Shown here: positions 25,324 to 34,535 of the stretch, piece by piece
Layout of the letters: every line of letters starts with the position of its first letter
How positions within the stretch are numbered: the first letter of the stretch is position 1
DNA from: Saccharospirillum salsuginis
GTDB taxonomy: Bacteria; Pseudomonadota; Gammaproteobacteria; Pseudomonadales; Natronospirillaceae
DNA length: 64,000 nucleotides
Assembly (NCBI RefSeq): GCF_014651855.1
Contig: NZ_BMXR01000013.1
Span: forward strand, 1 to 64,000
Reading direction: 5' to 3'
The notes under the pieces: generated by a model
The model's input: only the letters and a program-made list of their open reading frames with translations
What the model was told of the DNA's origin: nothing
Databases searched by the model: none
Position numbers and translations under genes: made by a program

Positions 25324-27174
25324 ATGTTGAACAGCTCGCTTGATAATCGGGAACAGGAACGCCGTTTGTTTCTGAGCCGAATGACGGCGGCCTTCATCGG
25401 TATTTTTTTGCTGCTGGCGATTCTGGTCACACGGTTGTTCTTTCTGCAGGTTCTGGAAAACGAACGCCACGAAGCCCAATCGGAAAAAAATCGCCTGGAA
25501 GTATTGCCCATCCCGCCCATCCGCGGGCTGATCTACGATCGAAACGGAGAACTGCTGGCGCGCAATCAACCCAGCTATACCCTCAGCATCGTGGCCGAAC
25601 GGGCTGACGATATCGAAACCCTGGTGCGGGAAGTCAGCCAACTGATCACCTTGACGGATGAGCACAAGGAGCGTTTCTTCCAGCGCCTGTCCAACTACCG
25701 TCGACCGTTCGAACCGATTCCGCTCAAGTTGAAACTGAGCGAAGAGGAAATCGCCATCATGGCCGCCAACCGGGTGTTTTTGGAAGGGGTTCAGGTGGAG
25801 GCGGAACTGATACGGCAGTATCCCTTTGACGACGCTTTCGCCCATGTCCTCGGCTATGTCGGACGCATCAATGAACAAGAGCTTCGGGACATGAAGGATC
25901 AGGGTCGCTATGCCGGCACCCGGTTTATCGGCAAGCAGGGTGTGGAGCGACAGTACGAGAATGCTCTTCTGGGACAGCCCGGTTTTCAACGTGTGGAAAC
26001 CAACGCCCGGGGCCGAATCCTCCGGGTTATCGAAAAGGAAGCCCCCGAGCCCGGGGCCAATCTGCACCTGTACCTCGACCGACAGTTGCAGGAAAAAGCC
26101 GTTGAACTGTTGGGCAACAGGCGTGGTTCGGTTGTGGCGATCGAGCCGGAGACCGGCGGCATTCTGGCCATGGTCAGTCAACCGGGGTTCGACCCCAACC
26201 TCTATGTCTCCGGCTTTCCATCGAGCCTCTACAATGAATTGCGCGATTCCGGCGAGAACCCGTTTCTCAATCGTGCCATTCGTGGCCAGTATCCGGCCGC
26301 CTCCACCATCAAGCCCTTTATCGGGCTGGCGGGCGTGGACCAGGGGTTCGTGACCTGGGACTACAGCATTCGGGATTACGGCTGGTATCAGTTGCCGACC
26401 GATGATCGCATCTACAACGACTGGAAGCGCGGTGGCCATGGCCGCGTCAATATGACCACCGCCGTGGCCGAATCCTGCGACGTCTATTTCTATGAACTGG
26501 CCTACAAAATGAAGTTGGAGGCCATTCACAACATTCTCGACCAGTTCGGCTTCGGCAAGGTCACCACAGCCGATGTCTATAACGCCTCGGCCGGTATCAA
26601 CCCGAGCCGTGAATGGAAGAAGGATCGGCACGGTTTTTCCTGGTACGCCGGCGACACCATCAACCTCAGTATCGGACAGGGCTATTTTCTGGCGACCCCG
26701 ATGCAGGTGGCTATCGCCACGGCGGTGATGGCCAATCGGGGGGAGTGGGTGACGCCCCGCCTGCTGATGCACAGCAATAACGAAGCCTTGCTGGAGACCA
26801 TTCCCGAACCGCCACCGGACGTCCACCTGAACAACGACCGCAATTGGGATCGCATGCACAACGCCATGCAGGAGGTTGTGCAGAGCAATCGGGGGACCGC
26901 TCGCGGGTCGGGTTACGACGCCCCTTATGACTTCGCCGGCAAGTCCGGCACGGCGCAGGTGATCGCCATCGAACGGGACGAAGACGGCGAGCCGGTCGAA
27001 GATGTGCCGGATCGCTTCAAGGACCATGCCTGGTTCCTGTCGTTCGCGCCGCTTGAGAATCCGAAAATCGCCATCGCCGTGCTGGTGGAAAACGGCGGCG
27101 GCGGCAGTGGTGTCGCCGCGCCGATCGCCCGGGCCCTGATGGACGATTATCTGTTGCGCGAGGACCGTCGATGA
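25324..27174 (+). CDS. mrdA: Penicillin-binding protein 2 (elongasome transpeptidase)
   Basis: PBP2 is the class B transpeptidase that partners RodA in lateral wall growth. The 616-aa protein has an N-terminal membrane anchor (about 22-43), the dimerisation/pedestal domain with RGLIYDRNG, and the transpeptidase domain with the nucleophile in S327-TIK, S384-CD, and K540-SGT. rodA overlaps its stop (ATGA). The gap from rlmH is 101 bases with no gene. Confidence 0.97.
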   Translation: MLNSSLDNREQERRLFLSRMTAAFIGIFLLLAILVTRLFFLQVLENERHEAQSEKNRLEVLPIPPIRGLIYDRNGELLARNQPSYTLSIVAERADDIETLVREVSQLITLTDEHKERFFQRLSNYRRPFEPIPLKLKLSEEEIAIMAANRVFLEGVQVEAELIRQYPFDDAFAHVLGYVGRINEQELRDMKDQGRYAGTRFIGKQGVERQYENALLGQPGFQRVETNARGRILRVIEKEAPEPGANLHLYLDRQLQEKAVELLGNRRGSVVAIEPETGGILAMVSQPGFDPNLYVSGFPSSLYNELRDSGENPFLNRAIRGQYPAASTIKPFIGLAGVDQGFVTWDYSIRDYGWYQLPTDDRIYNDWKRGGHGRVNMTTAVAESCDVYFYELAYKMKLEAIHNILDQFGFGKVTTADVYNASAGINPSREWKKDRHGFSWYAGDTINLSIGQGYFLATPMQVAIATAVMANRGEWVTPRLLMHSNNEALLETIPEPPPDVHLNNDRNWDRMHNAMQEVVQSNRGTARGSGYDAPYDFAGKSGTAQVIAIERDEDGEPVEDVPDRFKDHAWFLSFAPLENPKIAIAVLVENGGGGSGVAAPIARALMDDYLLREDRR

Positions 27175-28304
27175 GATTCACGGAATACGTGCGGCAATTG
27201 CCTGACAGTGGAATGGGGCGAAGAACCAGCCTGTGGGTTCGCATTCACATCGACCCGTTTTTGCTGTTGGCGTTGTTGGGCGTCTGCATTGGCGGTTTGT
27301 TTGTGTTGTACAGTGCTTCCAGCGGTGACTGGGGCGCCGTCCAGCGCCAAATGGTGCGATTCGGCGTCGGTTTTCTCGCCATGATCGTCGTGGCACAGCT
27401 GGATCCCCGCTTGTTTCAGCAGTGGGGCGGGGCGGTATTCGCGCTCGGCGTCGCCCTGTTGGTCGCGGTTCTGGTTACCGGAACGGATGCCAAAGGGGCC
27501 CAGCGCTGGCTCACCATACCGGGCGTGGTTCGGTTTCAGCCGTCGGAAATCATGAAGCTGGCCGTGCCGGTAATGCTGGCCTGGTACCTGTCGCGATACG
27601 GCGTGCCACCGCGACACCGGCACCTGGCTGTCTCCCTGTTTCTGCTCCTGATTCCCGTGGCGCTGATTGTTCGACAGCCGGATCTGGGCACTTCATTGCT
27701 GATCGCCGCGTCGGGGATTTTCGTGATTTTCCTGGCCGGGCTGAGCTGGAAGTTGATCGTCAGTTTCGCCATGTTGGCTGTGTCCATGTTGCCGCTGATG
27801 TGGATTTTCGTCATGCACGACTACCAGAAACAGCGGGTGTTGACGCTGTTCGATCCCAGTTCCGATCCACTTGGCGCCGGCTGGAACATCATCCAATCGA
27901 TGACAGCCATCGGCTCGGGCGGCCTGCAGGGAAAAGGTTTCATGCAGGGCACGCAATCCCAGCTCGATTTTCTGCCGGAAAGTCATACCGACTTCATCAT
28001 CGCTGTTCTCGGAGAGGAATTCGGTTTTGTAGGCGCGGCCGTGTTGCTGGCCGCCTATGCCTTGATTGTGCTGCGCGGCATGTTGATCGCCGTGCGTGGC
28101 CGGGATAATTTTTGCCGTTTGTTGGCCGGCAGTCTCACTCTGACCTTTTTTATTTATGTCTTTGTAAATGTAGGCATGGTCAGCGGTATCCTGCCGGTCG
28201 TCGGTGTACCCTTGCCGTTGGTCAGTTACGGCGGAACCTCGATCGTGACCCTGCTGACCAGCTTTGGCATTCTTATGTCCATCAGCACCCACCCGCGCAC
28301 CTGA
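27171..28304 (+). CDS. rodA: Peptidoglycan glycosyltransferase RodA
   Basis: RodA is the SEDS-family glycan polymerase of the elongasome. The 377-aa polytopic protein has the family signatures QPSEIMKLAVP (reads FQPSEIMK), the large periplasmic loop with LGAGWNIIQS and GKGFMQGTQSQLDFLPESHTDF (shortened), and the final PLPLVSYGGTS motif. Start overlaps mrdA by 4 bases, giving coupled synthesis of the two partners. Confidence 0.97.
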   Translation: MRFTEYVRQLPDSGMGRRTSLWVRIHIDPFLLLALLGVCIGGLFVLYSASSGDWGAVQRQMVRFGVGFLAMIVVAQLDPRLFQQWGGAVFALGVALLVAVLVTGTDAKGAQRWLTIPGVVRFQPSEIMKLAVPVMLAWYLSRYGVPPRHRHLAVSLFLLLIPVALIVRQPDLGTSLLIAASGIFVIFLAGLSWKLIVSFAMLAVSMLPLMWIFVMHDYQKQRVLTLFDPSSDPLGAGWNIIQSMTAIGSGGLQGKGFMQGTQSQLDFLPESHTDFIIAVLGEEFGFVGAAVLLAAYALIVLRGMLIAVRGRDNFCRLLAGSLTLTFFIYVFVNVGMVSGILPVVGVPLPLVSYGGTSIVTLLTSFGILMSISTHPRT

Positions 28305-28368
28305 AGGTCGCGGGAATGTACCGAATTCAGCGTCATCGTTTCATCCAGAACAACAAACAGGAGTATCG

Positions 28369-29370
28369 ATGTTTAAATCACTCGGTCGTTTGTGCCTGGT
28401 CGGAGCCCTGCTCGGCCCCTCCCTCCATGCCGAAACCCAGTCCCAATCCCTGTTGGACTATCCCCTCGCCCAGGACGTGATCGACACCCTGGTCAATGAA
28501 CACCAGTTTGATCGGGCCGAAATGGAGGCCCTGTTCGCCGAAGGCGAGTACATCGCCCGCAATGTCGAGAACCTGGCCAAACCGGCGGAGACGACCAAAA
28601 CCTATCGGGAATACCGGCCGATGTTCATCTCCGAGCAAACGGTGAACAACGGCAAGGCATTCATGCGTGAGCAAGCCGATTGGCTGGCGAAAGCCGAGCA
28701 GCGAACCGGCGTGCGCCGTTCCGTTATTGCCGCCGTGCTCGGCGTCGAAACGCGTTTCGGCGGTTATCTCGGTCGTCATCGAACCTTCGACGCCCTGGGC
28801 ACCCTGGCCGTGACCGAAGGCCGGCGAGCCGGTTACTTTCAACGGGAACTGGTGAATTTCCTGCGCATCAGCCGCGATCAGTCGTTCGATCCGCTCACGG
28901 TCAAGGGTTCCTATGCCGGTGCCATGGGGCACCCCCAGTTCATGCCGAGCAGTTACCTCGCCTATGCGATCGATCTGGACGAGGACGGTGACATCGACAT
29001 CTGGAACGATCCCATCGATGCCATTGGCTCGGTCGCCAATTACCTGGGCGAGCACGGCTGGCGCGAGGATGAACCCATCGCCACGCGCGCCCATGTCGAC
29101 GGCGACTTTCAATCGGTCAAGTTGAACAGCTTCGATCGGGATCAGACTCTGGAGAGCGTCATGCAAAAAGGCTGGGACCCGATTCAGTCGGCGGCACCGG
29201 ATGCCCAGGTCCACCCGATTCGACTGGACGGAGAAGTCGGTGCCGAATATTGGCTCGGATACCGTAACTTTTGGGTCATATCCCGGTACAATCGCTCCAT
29301 CAGTTACACTATGGCGGTTTACCAACTCGCCGAGGAATTACGTCGGTCTCAGCAAGAGGAAGCCGGATGA
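28369..29370 (+). CDS. mltB: Lytic murein transglycosylase B (MltB)
   Basis: MltB cleaves the MurNAc-GlcNAc bond of peptidoglycan to form anhydro-muropeptides. The 333-aa protein has a signal peptide (cut after about 21, SLHA) without a lipobox, so it is probably soluble in the periplasm rather than the lipoprotein form. The SLT family-3 fold is shown by GVETRFGGYLGRHRTFDALGTLA (catalytic Glu in VETRFG) and GAMGHPQFMPSSY. CAGGAG precedes the ATG at 28369. rlpA overlaps its stop (ATGA). Confidence 0.95.
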   Translation: MFKSLGRLCLVGALLGPSLHAETQSQSLLDYPLAQDVIDTLVNEHQFDRAEMEALFAEGEYIARNVENLAKPAETTKTYREYRPMFISEQTVNNGKAFMREQADWLAKAEQRTGVRRSVIAAVLGVETRFGGYLGRHRTFDALGTLAVTEGRRAGYFQRELVNFLRISRDQSFDPLTVKGSYAGAMGHPQFMPSSYLAYAIDLDEDGDIDIWNDPIDAIGSVANYLGEHGWREDEPIATRAHVDGDFQSVKLNSFDRDQTLESVMQKGWDPIQSAAPDAQVHPIRLDGEVGAEYWLGYRNFWVISRYNRSISYTMAVYQLAEELRRSQQEEAG

Positions 29371-30167
29371 CCCTACAGTCTCGTTGTTGGCCCCTGTTGG
29401 GGGCCACCCTGTGGCTTGTCGGTGCCTGTTCCAGCCAGTATGTGGCACACGACACCGGCGGTGCCGGCACCGCCAACGCCGGCCGCTACAGCATCTCGCA
29501 GGATCGCGGGCCGGATCAGCACATCGACGCGGACCAGGTCAGTGAACCGACACCGCGCAAGGAACCGCTCAGCAAGCACGGCAACGCCAGCCCCTATACC
29601 GTCAATGGCCGGCAGTATCATATCCTGGCCAGTGCCGAGCGTTATCGCGAGGAAGGGCTGGCCTCCTGGTACGGCGCCAAATTCCACGGTCACACCACGT
29701 CCAACGGCGAGGTGTTCGACATGTACAAAATCAGCGCTGCGCACAAGACATTGCCGTTGCCGACCTGGGTCCGGGTCACCAATCTGGAAAATGGAATCAG
29801 CATTGTCGCCCGAGTGAACGATCGCGGTCCTTTCCACCCGGGCCGGGTGATCGACCTGTCCTATGCCGCCGCCGTCAAACTGGATTTCGTGCACAAGGGG
29901 ACCGCTCGTGTGCGGGTCGAAGCGCTACAGGGCCAGGAGCTGGACCAGCCGGTGTATTTCGTGCAACTGGGTGCCTTCAGCCAGCGCAACAGCGCCAAAG
30001 CGTTGCGGGACCAGATCGCCGGTCAGATCGATGAACGGGTGCGAGTCCAGCAAGGCGACTTTTATCGGGTGCGAATCGGACCGGTTCAGTACGACAAGGC
30101 AATTGAACTGCAGCGCGCCTTGACCAGCGATGAATTGGGCAAGCCGTTGCTGGTGGTGTCCAACTGA
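29367..30167 (+). CDS. rlpA: Septal-ring lytic transglycosylase RlpA (lipoprotein)
   Basis: RlpA cuts naked glycan strands at the division site. The 266-aa protein has a lipobox VGAC with the lipidated Cys21, a central double-psi beta-barrel domain (EGLASWYGAKFHGHTTSNGE, and VRVNDRGPFHPGRVIDLS in part), and a C-terminal SPOR domain (about 190-266, YFVQLGAFSQ) that binds denuded peptidoglycan. It follows mltB with an ATGA overlap, as in Pseudomonas. Ser at +2 suggests outer-membrane sorting. Confidence 0.95.
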   Translation: MTLQSRCWPLLGATLWLVGACSSQYVAHDTGGAGTANAGRYSISQDRGPDQHIDADQVSEPTPRKEPLSKHGNASPYTVNGRQYHILASAERYREEGLASWYGAKFHGHTTSNGEVFDMYKISAAHKTLPLPTWVRVTNLENGISIVARVNDRGPFHPGRVIDLSYAAAVKLDFVHKGTARVRVEALQGQELDQPVYFVQLGAFSQRNSAKALRDQIAGQIDERVRVQQGDFYRVRIGPVQYDKAIELQRALTSDELGKPLLVVSN

Positions 30168-30319
30168 CCGTTTACGCTTTCGGTTTGCTTACACAGGGCG
30201 ATTGACCGCATGCGTGATATTTCACGGTGCCTTGGTACAATGTCCGCTTTCGATCAGAATCCCGATCCAGCCGTCGGGAGGTAAACCGTTATCCTGCACC
30301 GTTATAAAGGTAGTGAGTT

Positions 30320-31501
30320 GTGTTGAATCATCGTTTTCGCGTGTCCTGTTCCCGTCTGTTCGCCGTTTGCATCACCGTTGTCGCCAGCCTGTCGATGCCC
30401 CTGGCCGCCGAACCCATCATTCCGGCGGCGCCTCAATTGGCGGCGAGTTCCTATATTCTGATGGATGCCGAAACCGGACAGGTGCTGGTGTCCGAAAACG
30501 CCGATGAACGACTCCCGCCGGCCAGCCTGACCAAATTGATGACCAGTTACATCGCCGAGCGCGAGATTCTGGAAGGTCGGATCGGTCTGCAGGACGAAAC
30601 CCTGATCAGCGTCAAGGCCTGGAAAACCGGCGGTTCGCGCATGTTTATCCAGGAAGGCAAAATGGTCAGTATCGAAGACCTGTTGCGCGGCATCATCGTG
30701 CAATCGGGCAACGATGCCTCGGTGGCCATGGCCGAACACATCGCCGGCAGCGAAGACATGTTCGCGCAGATGATGAACACCTACGCCGAACGTCTGAATA
30801 TGGAAAACACCCAGTATGCCAACGCCACCGGCCTGCCGGCGGACAATCACTATACCTCCGCCGAGGACCTGGCCATCCTGGCGCGGCACATCATTCAGGA
30901 CAACGCCGAGTTCTATCCCATCTACGCCGAGCGCAGCTTCACCTACAACGGCATTACCCAGGCCAACCGGAACTCCCTGCTGGGGCGCAACCCGGCGGTT
31001 GACGGATTGAAAACCGGCCACACCGAGGAAGCGGGTTACTGCCTGGCCGCGTCGGCCGAGCAGGACGGCATGCGGCTGATCAGTGTGGTGATGGGCACCA
31101 GCTCGGAAGAGGCGCGCGCGCAGGAGACGCAGAAACTGCTGACCTACGGTTTCCGCTATTTCCAGACCGCCAAGGTGCACAGTGGCGACGAAGCGCTCTA
31201 CACCGCCCGTGTCTGGGCCGGTAACAGTGAGCAGGTGCGTCTCGGACTGGAAGAGGACCTCAAGTTGACCATCGCCCGAGGCGCCGAGGGCGACCTGAGC
31301 ACGGTTCTGAACATTGAACCCGTGTTGAAAGCCCCCATTGAAAAGGGACAGGTTCTGGGCGAACTGCTGGTGCGGCAGGGTGACGAGGAAGTGACCCGCC
31401 GGCCGCTGCTGGCTCTGGAACCGATCGAGCAGGCCGGTTTCTTCAAGCGCATCTGGGACTATATCCTGCTGTTTTTCTTCAACCTCTTTAATGGCAATTG
31501 A
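30320..31501 (+). CDS. dacA: D-alanyl-D-alanine carboxypeptidase, PBP5 type (DacA)
   Basis: DacA trims the terminal D-Ala from pentapeptides. The 393-aa protein has a signal peptide (cleavage near PLAA-EP), the three penicillin-binding motifs SLTK, SGN and KTGH, a beta-rich C-terminal domain, and an amphipathic membrane-anchoring tail (FFKRIWDYILLFFFNLF). The GTG at 30320 follows an AAGG; a TTG directly after it is an alternative. The 152 bases before it hold no gene, and a TACAAT at about 30236 may be part of its promoter. Confidence 0.96.
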   Translation: MLNHRFRVSCSRLFAVCITVVASLSMPLAAEPIIPAAPQLAASSYILMDAETGQVLVSENADERLPPASLTKLMTSYIAEREILEGRIGLQDETLISVKAWKTGGSRMFIQEGKMVSIEDLLRGIIVQSGNDASVAMAEHIAGSEDMFAQMMNTYAERLNMENTQYANATGLPADNHYTSAEDLAILARHIIQDNAEFYPIYAERSFTYNGITQANRNSLLGRNPAVDGLKTGHTEEAGYCLAASAEQDGMRLISVVMGTSSEEARAQETQKLLTYGFRYFQTAKVHSGDEALYTARVWAGNSEQVRLGLEEDLKLTIARGAEGDLSTVLNIEPVLKAPIEKGQVLGELLVRQGDEEVTRRPLLALEPIEQAGFFKRIWDYILLFFFNLFNGN

Positions 31502-31779
31502 TGACCGTGGCTGAGCAACAACCGCCAAAAATCGAATTTCCGTGCGACGACTACATGATCAAGGTCGTCGGCGATACCGGGCCAGGGTTTCGCGCTTTCG
31601 TGCACGCCGTTCTGGTGCGGTATGACGCGACCCTGAGCGAAGACTCCTTTCGGGTCACTCCCAGTCGCAATGGGCGCTTCGAAAGCCTGACCGTGTATAT
31701 GCGCATCGAGCGCGAGGAGCACCTGAGCGATCTGCATCAGGAACTGAAGGCGGACGACCGTATTCGGATGGTGCTGTGA
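31501..31779 (+). CDS. ybeD: DUF493 family protein YbeD
   Basis: A 92-aa ACT-like fold protein of unknown molecular role that is almost always found between dacA and lipB. It shows the family pattern FPCDDYMIKVVG, SRNGRFESLTV and DLHQEL. The ATG at 31501 overlaps the dacA stop by one base (TGATG), and lipB begins on the base after its stop. Confidence 0.93.
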   Translation: MTVAEQQPPKIEFPCDDYMIKVVGDTGPGFRAFVHAVLVRYDATLSEDSFRVTPSRNGRFESLTVYMRIEREEHLSDLHQELKADDRIRMVL

Positions 31780-32433
31780 ATGGCTGGTTCGATCACTGTT
31801 CGTGATCTCGGCCGGGTGGACTATCGGGCCACCTGGCAGGCCATGCAAGGTTACACGGAGCAGCGTGGCCCGGAGGCGGACGACGAAATCTGGCTGGTCG
31901 AACACGATCGGGTGTTTACCCAGGGGCAGGCCGGCAAGGCCGAGCATCTGCTGAGCCCGGGTGATATCCCGGTGGTGCAGGTCGATCGCGGCGGACAGGT
32001 GACCTACCATGGCCCCGGTCAGTTCGTCGCCTACGTCCTGATCGATATCCGTCGTGCCGGTAGCGATGTCCGGCGCTTCGTCTCCAGCATCGAAGACAGT
32101 ATCGTGGCGGTCCTGAACGACTATGGCCTGGCCTCACAGCCGCGCCCGGACGCCCCCGGTGTGTATGTCGGCGAGCAAAAGATCTGCTCACTGGGGTTGC
32201 GCATCAAACGGGGCTGCAGTTATCACGGGCTGGCCTTGAATGTCGACATGGACCTGGAACCCTTCGGTCGCATCAATCCGTGTGGCTATCAGGGCATGCG
32301 AATGACCCAGATGGCCGATCATGTCGGTCCGGTCGAGATGGCGGCGGTCAAGCGCCAATGGGTCCGGCATTTCTGCGAAGCGTTGCATGTGACGCCGCAG
32401 TGGACCACGAAACCCTTGCAAGGCGCGGCCTGA
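31780..32433 (+). CDS. lipB: Octanoyl-[ACP]:protein octanoyltransferase LipB
   Basis: LipB moves octanoate from acyl carrier protein to the lipoyl domains of 2-oxoacid dehydrogenases and GcvH. The 217-aa protein has RGGQVTYHGPGQ, the catalytic lysine in GEQKICSLG and the catalytic cysteine in INPCGY. It begins directly after the ybeD stop. LipA, 111 bases further on, finishes the cofactor. Confidence 0.97.
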   Translation: MAGSITVRDLGRVDYRATWQAMQGYTEQRGPEADDEIWLVEHDRVFTQGQAGKAEHLLSPGDIPVVQVDRGGQVTYHGPGQFVAYVLIDIRRAGSDVRRFVSSIEDSIVAVLNDYGLASQPRPDAPGVYVGEQKICSLGLRIKRGCSYHGLALNVDMDLEPFGRINPCGYQGMRMTQMADHVGPVEMAAVKRQWVRHFCEALHVTPQWTTKPLQGAA

Positions 32434-32544
32434 ACCGGCCCGGGGACTGATCCGTGTCAGTGTTTTTAGGCCCGGTTCATTCGCGAACCGACCGCCGCCT
32501 TGGTATCATTGCCCCACTTTTCGCATAACGACGGTCGAAACTCT

Positions 32545-33537
32545 ATGAGCGAATCCAATCGTATTCCTGTCGTTCAGGTCGACAGCGGTTCCAAATACGT
32601 GACCGAGCATGGCTTTACCGCCATCAAAAACGGCATCAAGGCCCACAAGGACGCCCGCCGCAACACCGCGCGCAAGCCGGACTGGTTGCGCATCAAGCTG
32701 TCCAGCGGACCGGAATACGAGAAAGTGAAGGGCATCGTTCACGAGCATCGGCTCAGCACCGTCTGCGAAGAAGCCATGTGTCCCAACATCGGTGAATGCT
32801 GGAGTGCCGGCACCGCAACCATCATGCTGATGGGTGACGTCTGCACCCGGGCCTGCCGTTTTTGTGCGGTCAACACCGGCAACCCGCGCGGCTGGCTGGA
32901 CGAGGAAGAGGCTGAAAACACGGCCCGTTCGGTCGAATTGATGGGGCTCAAGTATCTGGTGCTGACATCGGTCAATCGCGATGATCTGGAAGACGGTGGC
33001 GCCGGTCACTATGCGGCCACGGTACGTCGCGTCAAGGAAGTCAATCCGGAAACCGCCGTCGAGGCGCTGACACCGGACTTCCAGGGCAAACCGGAAGACG
33101 TCGAGACAGTGGTCGATTCCGGCATCGAAGTGTTCGCCCAGAACGTCGAGACGGTGAAACGCCTGACTCATCCGGTGCGGGATCCGCGAGCGAGCTATGA
33201 ACAGACACTCGCCGTGCTGGCGCACGCCAAACGGTACAAGCCGGACGTGTTGACCAAGACCAGCATCATGCTGGGGCTCGGCGAGACCGAGGACGAGATT
33301 CTGGAAGCGATGGACGATCTGCGTGAGGCCGGTGTGGACATTCTGACCTTCGGCCAATACCTGCAGCCGTCGATCAACCACCTGCCGGTGGAGCGCTATG
33401 TAACGCCGGAAGAATTCCAGAAGTACCGCGACTGGGGCCTTGAGAAGGGGTTTCTCGAAGTCGTCTCCGGCGCCTTTGTCCGGTCCAGCTATCGGGCCGA
33501 ACAGGTATTGGAAAAAAACAACGTCGGGCTGGGTTGA
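32545..33537 (+). CDS. lipA: Lipoyl synthase LipA
   Basis: LipA is the radical-SAM enzyme that inserts two sulfurs into protein-bound octanoate. The 330-aa protein has the auxiliary cluster ligands in CEEAMCPNIGEC, the radical-SAM CTRACRFC motif, and the C-terminal RSSYRA serine motif. The ATG at 32545 gives the normal N-terminus; the upstream in-frame ATG at 32500 lies in the lipB-lipA spacer, which carries a near-perfect inverted repeat (TGAACCGG...CCGGTTCA) of uncertain function. Confidence 0.97.
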   Translation: MSESNRIPVVQVDSGSKYVTEHGFTAIKNGIKAHKDARRNTARKPDWLRIKLSSGPEYEKVKGIVHEHRLSTVCEEAMCPNIGECWSAGTATIMLMGDVCTRACRFCAVNTGNPRGWLDEEEAENTARSVELMGLKYLVLTSVNRDDLEDGGAGHYAATVRRVKEVNPETAVEALTPDFQGKPEDVETVVDSGIEVFAQNVETVKRLTHPVRDPRASYEQTLAVLAHAKRYKPDVLTKTSIMLGLGETEDEILEAMDDLREAGVDILTFGQYLQPSINHLPVERYVTPEEFQKYRDWGLEKGFLEVVSGAFVRSSYRAEQVLEKNNVGLG

Positions 33538-33562
33538 GCCCACCCGACTCGAAGGGGGCCGC

Positions 33563-34402
33563 TCAGTCGGCCCGCTTATCCCCCGCCATACCCATCACCA
33601 CGTCCAGTAACGTATTGAGCTGATCGAGCTGTTCCCGGCTCAGTTGTTCCAGCAGTGGCAGTAAAATGCCGAAGTTGCGGCGCTGCTTCAATCGATACTT
33701 GAACACCGGCGTATCACTCGACAATTCGATCGGATTGGTCTCGGTCGCCACCCAGAAGCGCATGATCATGTTGATGCTGAAGTGCGTACAGCGGGTCGGC
33801 GTCTCGTAGCGGCGAAAAGCTTCGGTCGAAATGCCCATGACCCGGGCGGCATCGTCCTGGGACATGCCCAACCGCACCCGGAACAGCCGCAGCTTCTCCG
33901 AAACCGCCTGATAGTACTCTTCCTGGAAAATTTGACGGCTGATGTTCTTGCGATCGTCCAGGAGGCTGTGCAGGGGCTCGGTCTCCTCGTAACACCCCAG
34001 CATGCCCGTCAACGCCGCCTGGAGCGACTGCAGGGCCCAGTCCGGCGCGTCGTTGGCAAACGACAGGATGGGAATCCAGGCCGGTCGGAAGGGCACGTTG
34101 AGCCAGCGTTGATAGCCGGTGCCGCTGAACAGCCAATGCGTGGGAATGCCGGTCTCGATCGACCACAGCAGGGCGGAATGCAGGCGGGGCAGGTCCTTGC
34201 CGCTCTCGTATTTACGGTACTGGCTCAGGGAAACGCCAATGCGTTCGGCCAACAACTGTTGGCTGAAGCCGAGGCGGCTGCGCACCACCCGAAGATTCTG
34301 CCCCACTTGTTCCGCCAGTCCCTGTTCGATGACGTTGAAGTCGGGTGTAGCCGCCTCCTGACTGCTGAATACCTCCGTGGGAGAGGGATGAGGTACAAAC
34401 AT
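33563..34402 (-). CDS. Tandem double-XRE transcriptional regulator
   Basis: A 279-aa protein with two separate Cro/C1-like helix-turn-helix domains. The first, about 33-85, contains RLGFSQQLLAERIGVSLSQYRKYE. The second, about 165-215, contains RLGMSQDDAARVMGISTEAFRRYE. Between and after them lie non-conserved helical regions; the tail (LPLLEQLSREQLDQLNTLLD) could form a coiled coil. The ATG at 34402 is chosen because a GGGA lies at suitable distance; a longer in-frame start at 34579 would add unconserved residues. It converges on lipA. No target is evident; one could be the palindrome at 34500-34515. Confidence 0.75.
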   Translation of the reverse strand: MFVPHPSPTEVFSSQEAATPDFNVIEQGLAEQVGQNLRVVRSRLGFSQQLLAERIGVSLSQYRKYESGKDLPRLHSALLWSIETGIPTHWLFSGTGYQRWLNVPFRPAWIPILSFANDAPDWALQSLQAALTGMLGCYEETEPLHSLLDDRKNISRQIFQEEYYQAVSEKLRLFRVRLGMSQDDAARVMGISTEAFRRYETPTRCTHFSINMIMRFWVATETNPIELSSDTPVFKYRLKQRRNFGILLPLLEQLSREQLDQLNTLLDVVMGMAGDKRAD

Positions 34403-34499
34403 GACGATTTCCCGAGTCAATTTGGTTACCTTTGTGACTGTATCATCATCCAGTGTCACTGCAGAATAGCTCTTGCGCGCTGAAGGGAGTTCTGGCGCA

Positions 34500-34515
34500 A
34501 TCACAGGGATGTGAT
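34500..34515. promoter_or_regulatory. Perfect palindrome ATCACA-GGGA-TGTGAT
   Basis: Six-base arms around a four-base spacer, about 100 bases upstream of the double-XRE start. The half-site order (TCACA then TGTGA) is the reverse of a CRP site, so CRP is not suggested. It may be an operator for the adjacent regulator. Confidence 0.35.
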
Positions 34516-34535
34516 ACCTCTTTGCTGTCTCATCG

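Noticed and set aside
30204..30241. TTGACC with TACAAT as the dacA promoter
   Set aside because: The spacing is 28 bases; TACAAT alone may be a -10 but no matching -35 was found.
34500..34515. CRP site at the ATCACA-TGTGAT palindrome
   Set aside because: CRP needs TGTGA-N6-TCACA; here the half-sites are in the opposite order with a four-base spacer.
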